Assembly: GCA_910584195.1 (NCBI GenBank)
Contig: CAJTYV010000088.1
Coordinates: 1-5,803 of the forward strand
Source of the DNA: an uncultured Ruminococcus sp.
GTDB taxonomy: Bacteria; Bacillota; Clostridia; Oscillospirales; Ruminococcaceae
Direction of reading: 5' to 3'
Length of the DNA: 5,803 nt
Part shown: positions 5,561-5,803 of the stretch, piece after piece
How positions within the stretch are numbered: position 1 is the stretch's first letter
Layout: each line of letters begins with the position of its first letter
Program-made: the position numbers and the translations under genes
Notes under the pieces: generated by a model
Told to the model about the DNA's origin: nothing
Database searches by the model: none
The model's input: only the letters and a program-made list of their open reading frames with translations

Positions 5561-5746
5561 ATGAAGCCAAATTATTCCCACACCTATCAATCGTGCGTTT
5601 TCAGTATGAAACGCGAAAGTGCCCCTTGGCGGGTAGCCGGCGGCTGCGGCAATCATGCCCGCCTGTTCACCGGCAGGCACGATGAGCTGCCAAACAAAAC
5701 CGTGTGCCTCACCTGCCAATCCTATGTCCCGGAGTCGGAGCATTGA
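5561..5746 (+). CDS. Small four-cysteine protein of unknown function, 61 aa
   Basis: A 61-residue protein begins MKPNYSHTYQSCVF and ends PESEH. The ATG at 5561 is chosen because AGAGGTG at 5548-5554 lies six bases upstream; the open frame upstream of it crosses a terminator. Cysteines at 12, 29, 49 and 52 (C-x16-C-x19-C-x2-C), with the last two in VCLTCQSY, suggest a zinc-binding knuckle, though the first two are widely spaced. There is no membrane segment or signal peptide. It stands alone behind a strong terminator, so it probably has its own promoter. I do not recognise a named family. Small cysteine-rich proteins like this are common in the accessory genes of Clostridia mobile elements, which is context rather than evidence of function. 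Confidence 0.7.
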   Translation: MKPNYSHTYQSCVFSMKRESAPWRVAGGCGNHARLFTGRHDELPNKTVCLTCQSYVPESEH

Positions 5747-5803
5747 CGGTAAAGTGTACCCTTTGTCAAGGACAAAATAAGAAATAGACACCCCAATATT
5801 TGG

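Noticed and set aside
5351..5791. Minus-strand open frame of 146 codons
   Set aside because: It lies opposite the terminator and the 61-residue protein, which has a proper ribosome binding site. Its sequence shows no family motif.
5747..5803. Insertion sequence end, with hairpin TTTGTC-AAG-GACAAA at 5762-5776
   Set aside because: The final bases resemble the margin of an insertion sequence, but no transposase or matching inverted end is visible in the window.
1..5803. CRISPR array
   Set aside because: No regularly spaced direct repeats were found by eye anywhere in the window.

Overview
The window looks like a GC-richer Clostridia-type (gut Firmicutes) chromosome interrupted by an AT-rich accessory island. 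The lineage call rests on strong GGAGG-type ribosome binding sites, tightly overlapping genes, and the flavour of the flanking proteins: a low-molecular-weight tyrosine phosphatase tail, an XRE/HipA-like pair and a small four-cysteine protein. It is an inference, not a database result.

Left flank (1 to about 1373, GC-rich): the C-terminus of a low-molecular-weight protein tyrosine phosphatase is coupled to a 73-residue protein of unknown function. Next comes an operator-like palindrome, then an XRE-type regulator overlapping a HipA-like kinase by four bases. The kinase reading frame stops a few bases after its catalytic loop, where the base composition changes. I read this as the left boundary of an insertion.

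Island (about 1374 to 5010-5210, AT-rich): a gene-poor left arm of about 470 bases holds a large imperfect palindrome, a second hairpin, a tRNA T-arm-like fragment and an extended -10 promoter. Two divergent genes follow. On the minus strand is an FRG-domain protein whose two halves lie in different frames and join at a run of eight A. On the plus strand is a SIR2-like protein with a helical, TPR-like C-terminal part, whose frame also seems to be cut by one extra base near its end. The pair shares an intergenic region of about 260 bases. SIR2-like NADases and FRG proteins are both recurrent in anti-phage defence islands, so this is most likely a defence cassette. The divergent FRG plus SIR2-TPR arrangement is the most interesting content of the window.

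Right flank (about 5213 to 5803, GC-richer): a non-coding stretch with three consecutive hairpins, the last a textbook intrinsic terminator, and then a 61-residue four-cysteine protein with a good ribosome binding site. The missing 3' part of the HipA-like gene is not seen here. The inserted element may therefore continue past the window, with the SIR2/FRG pair as cargo. No integrase, transposase, relaxase or CRISPR array is visible.
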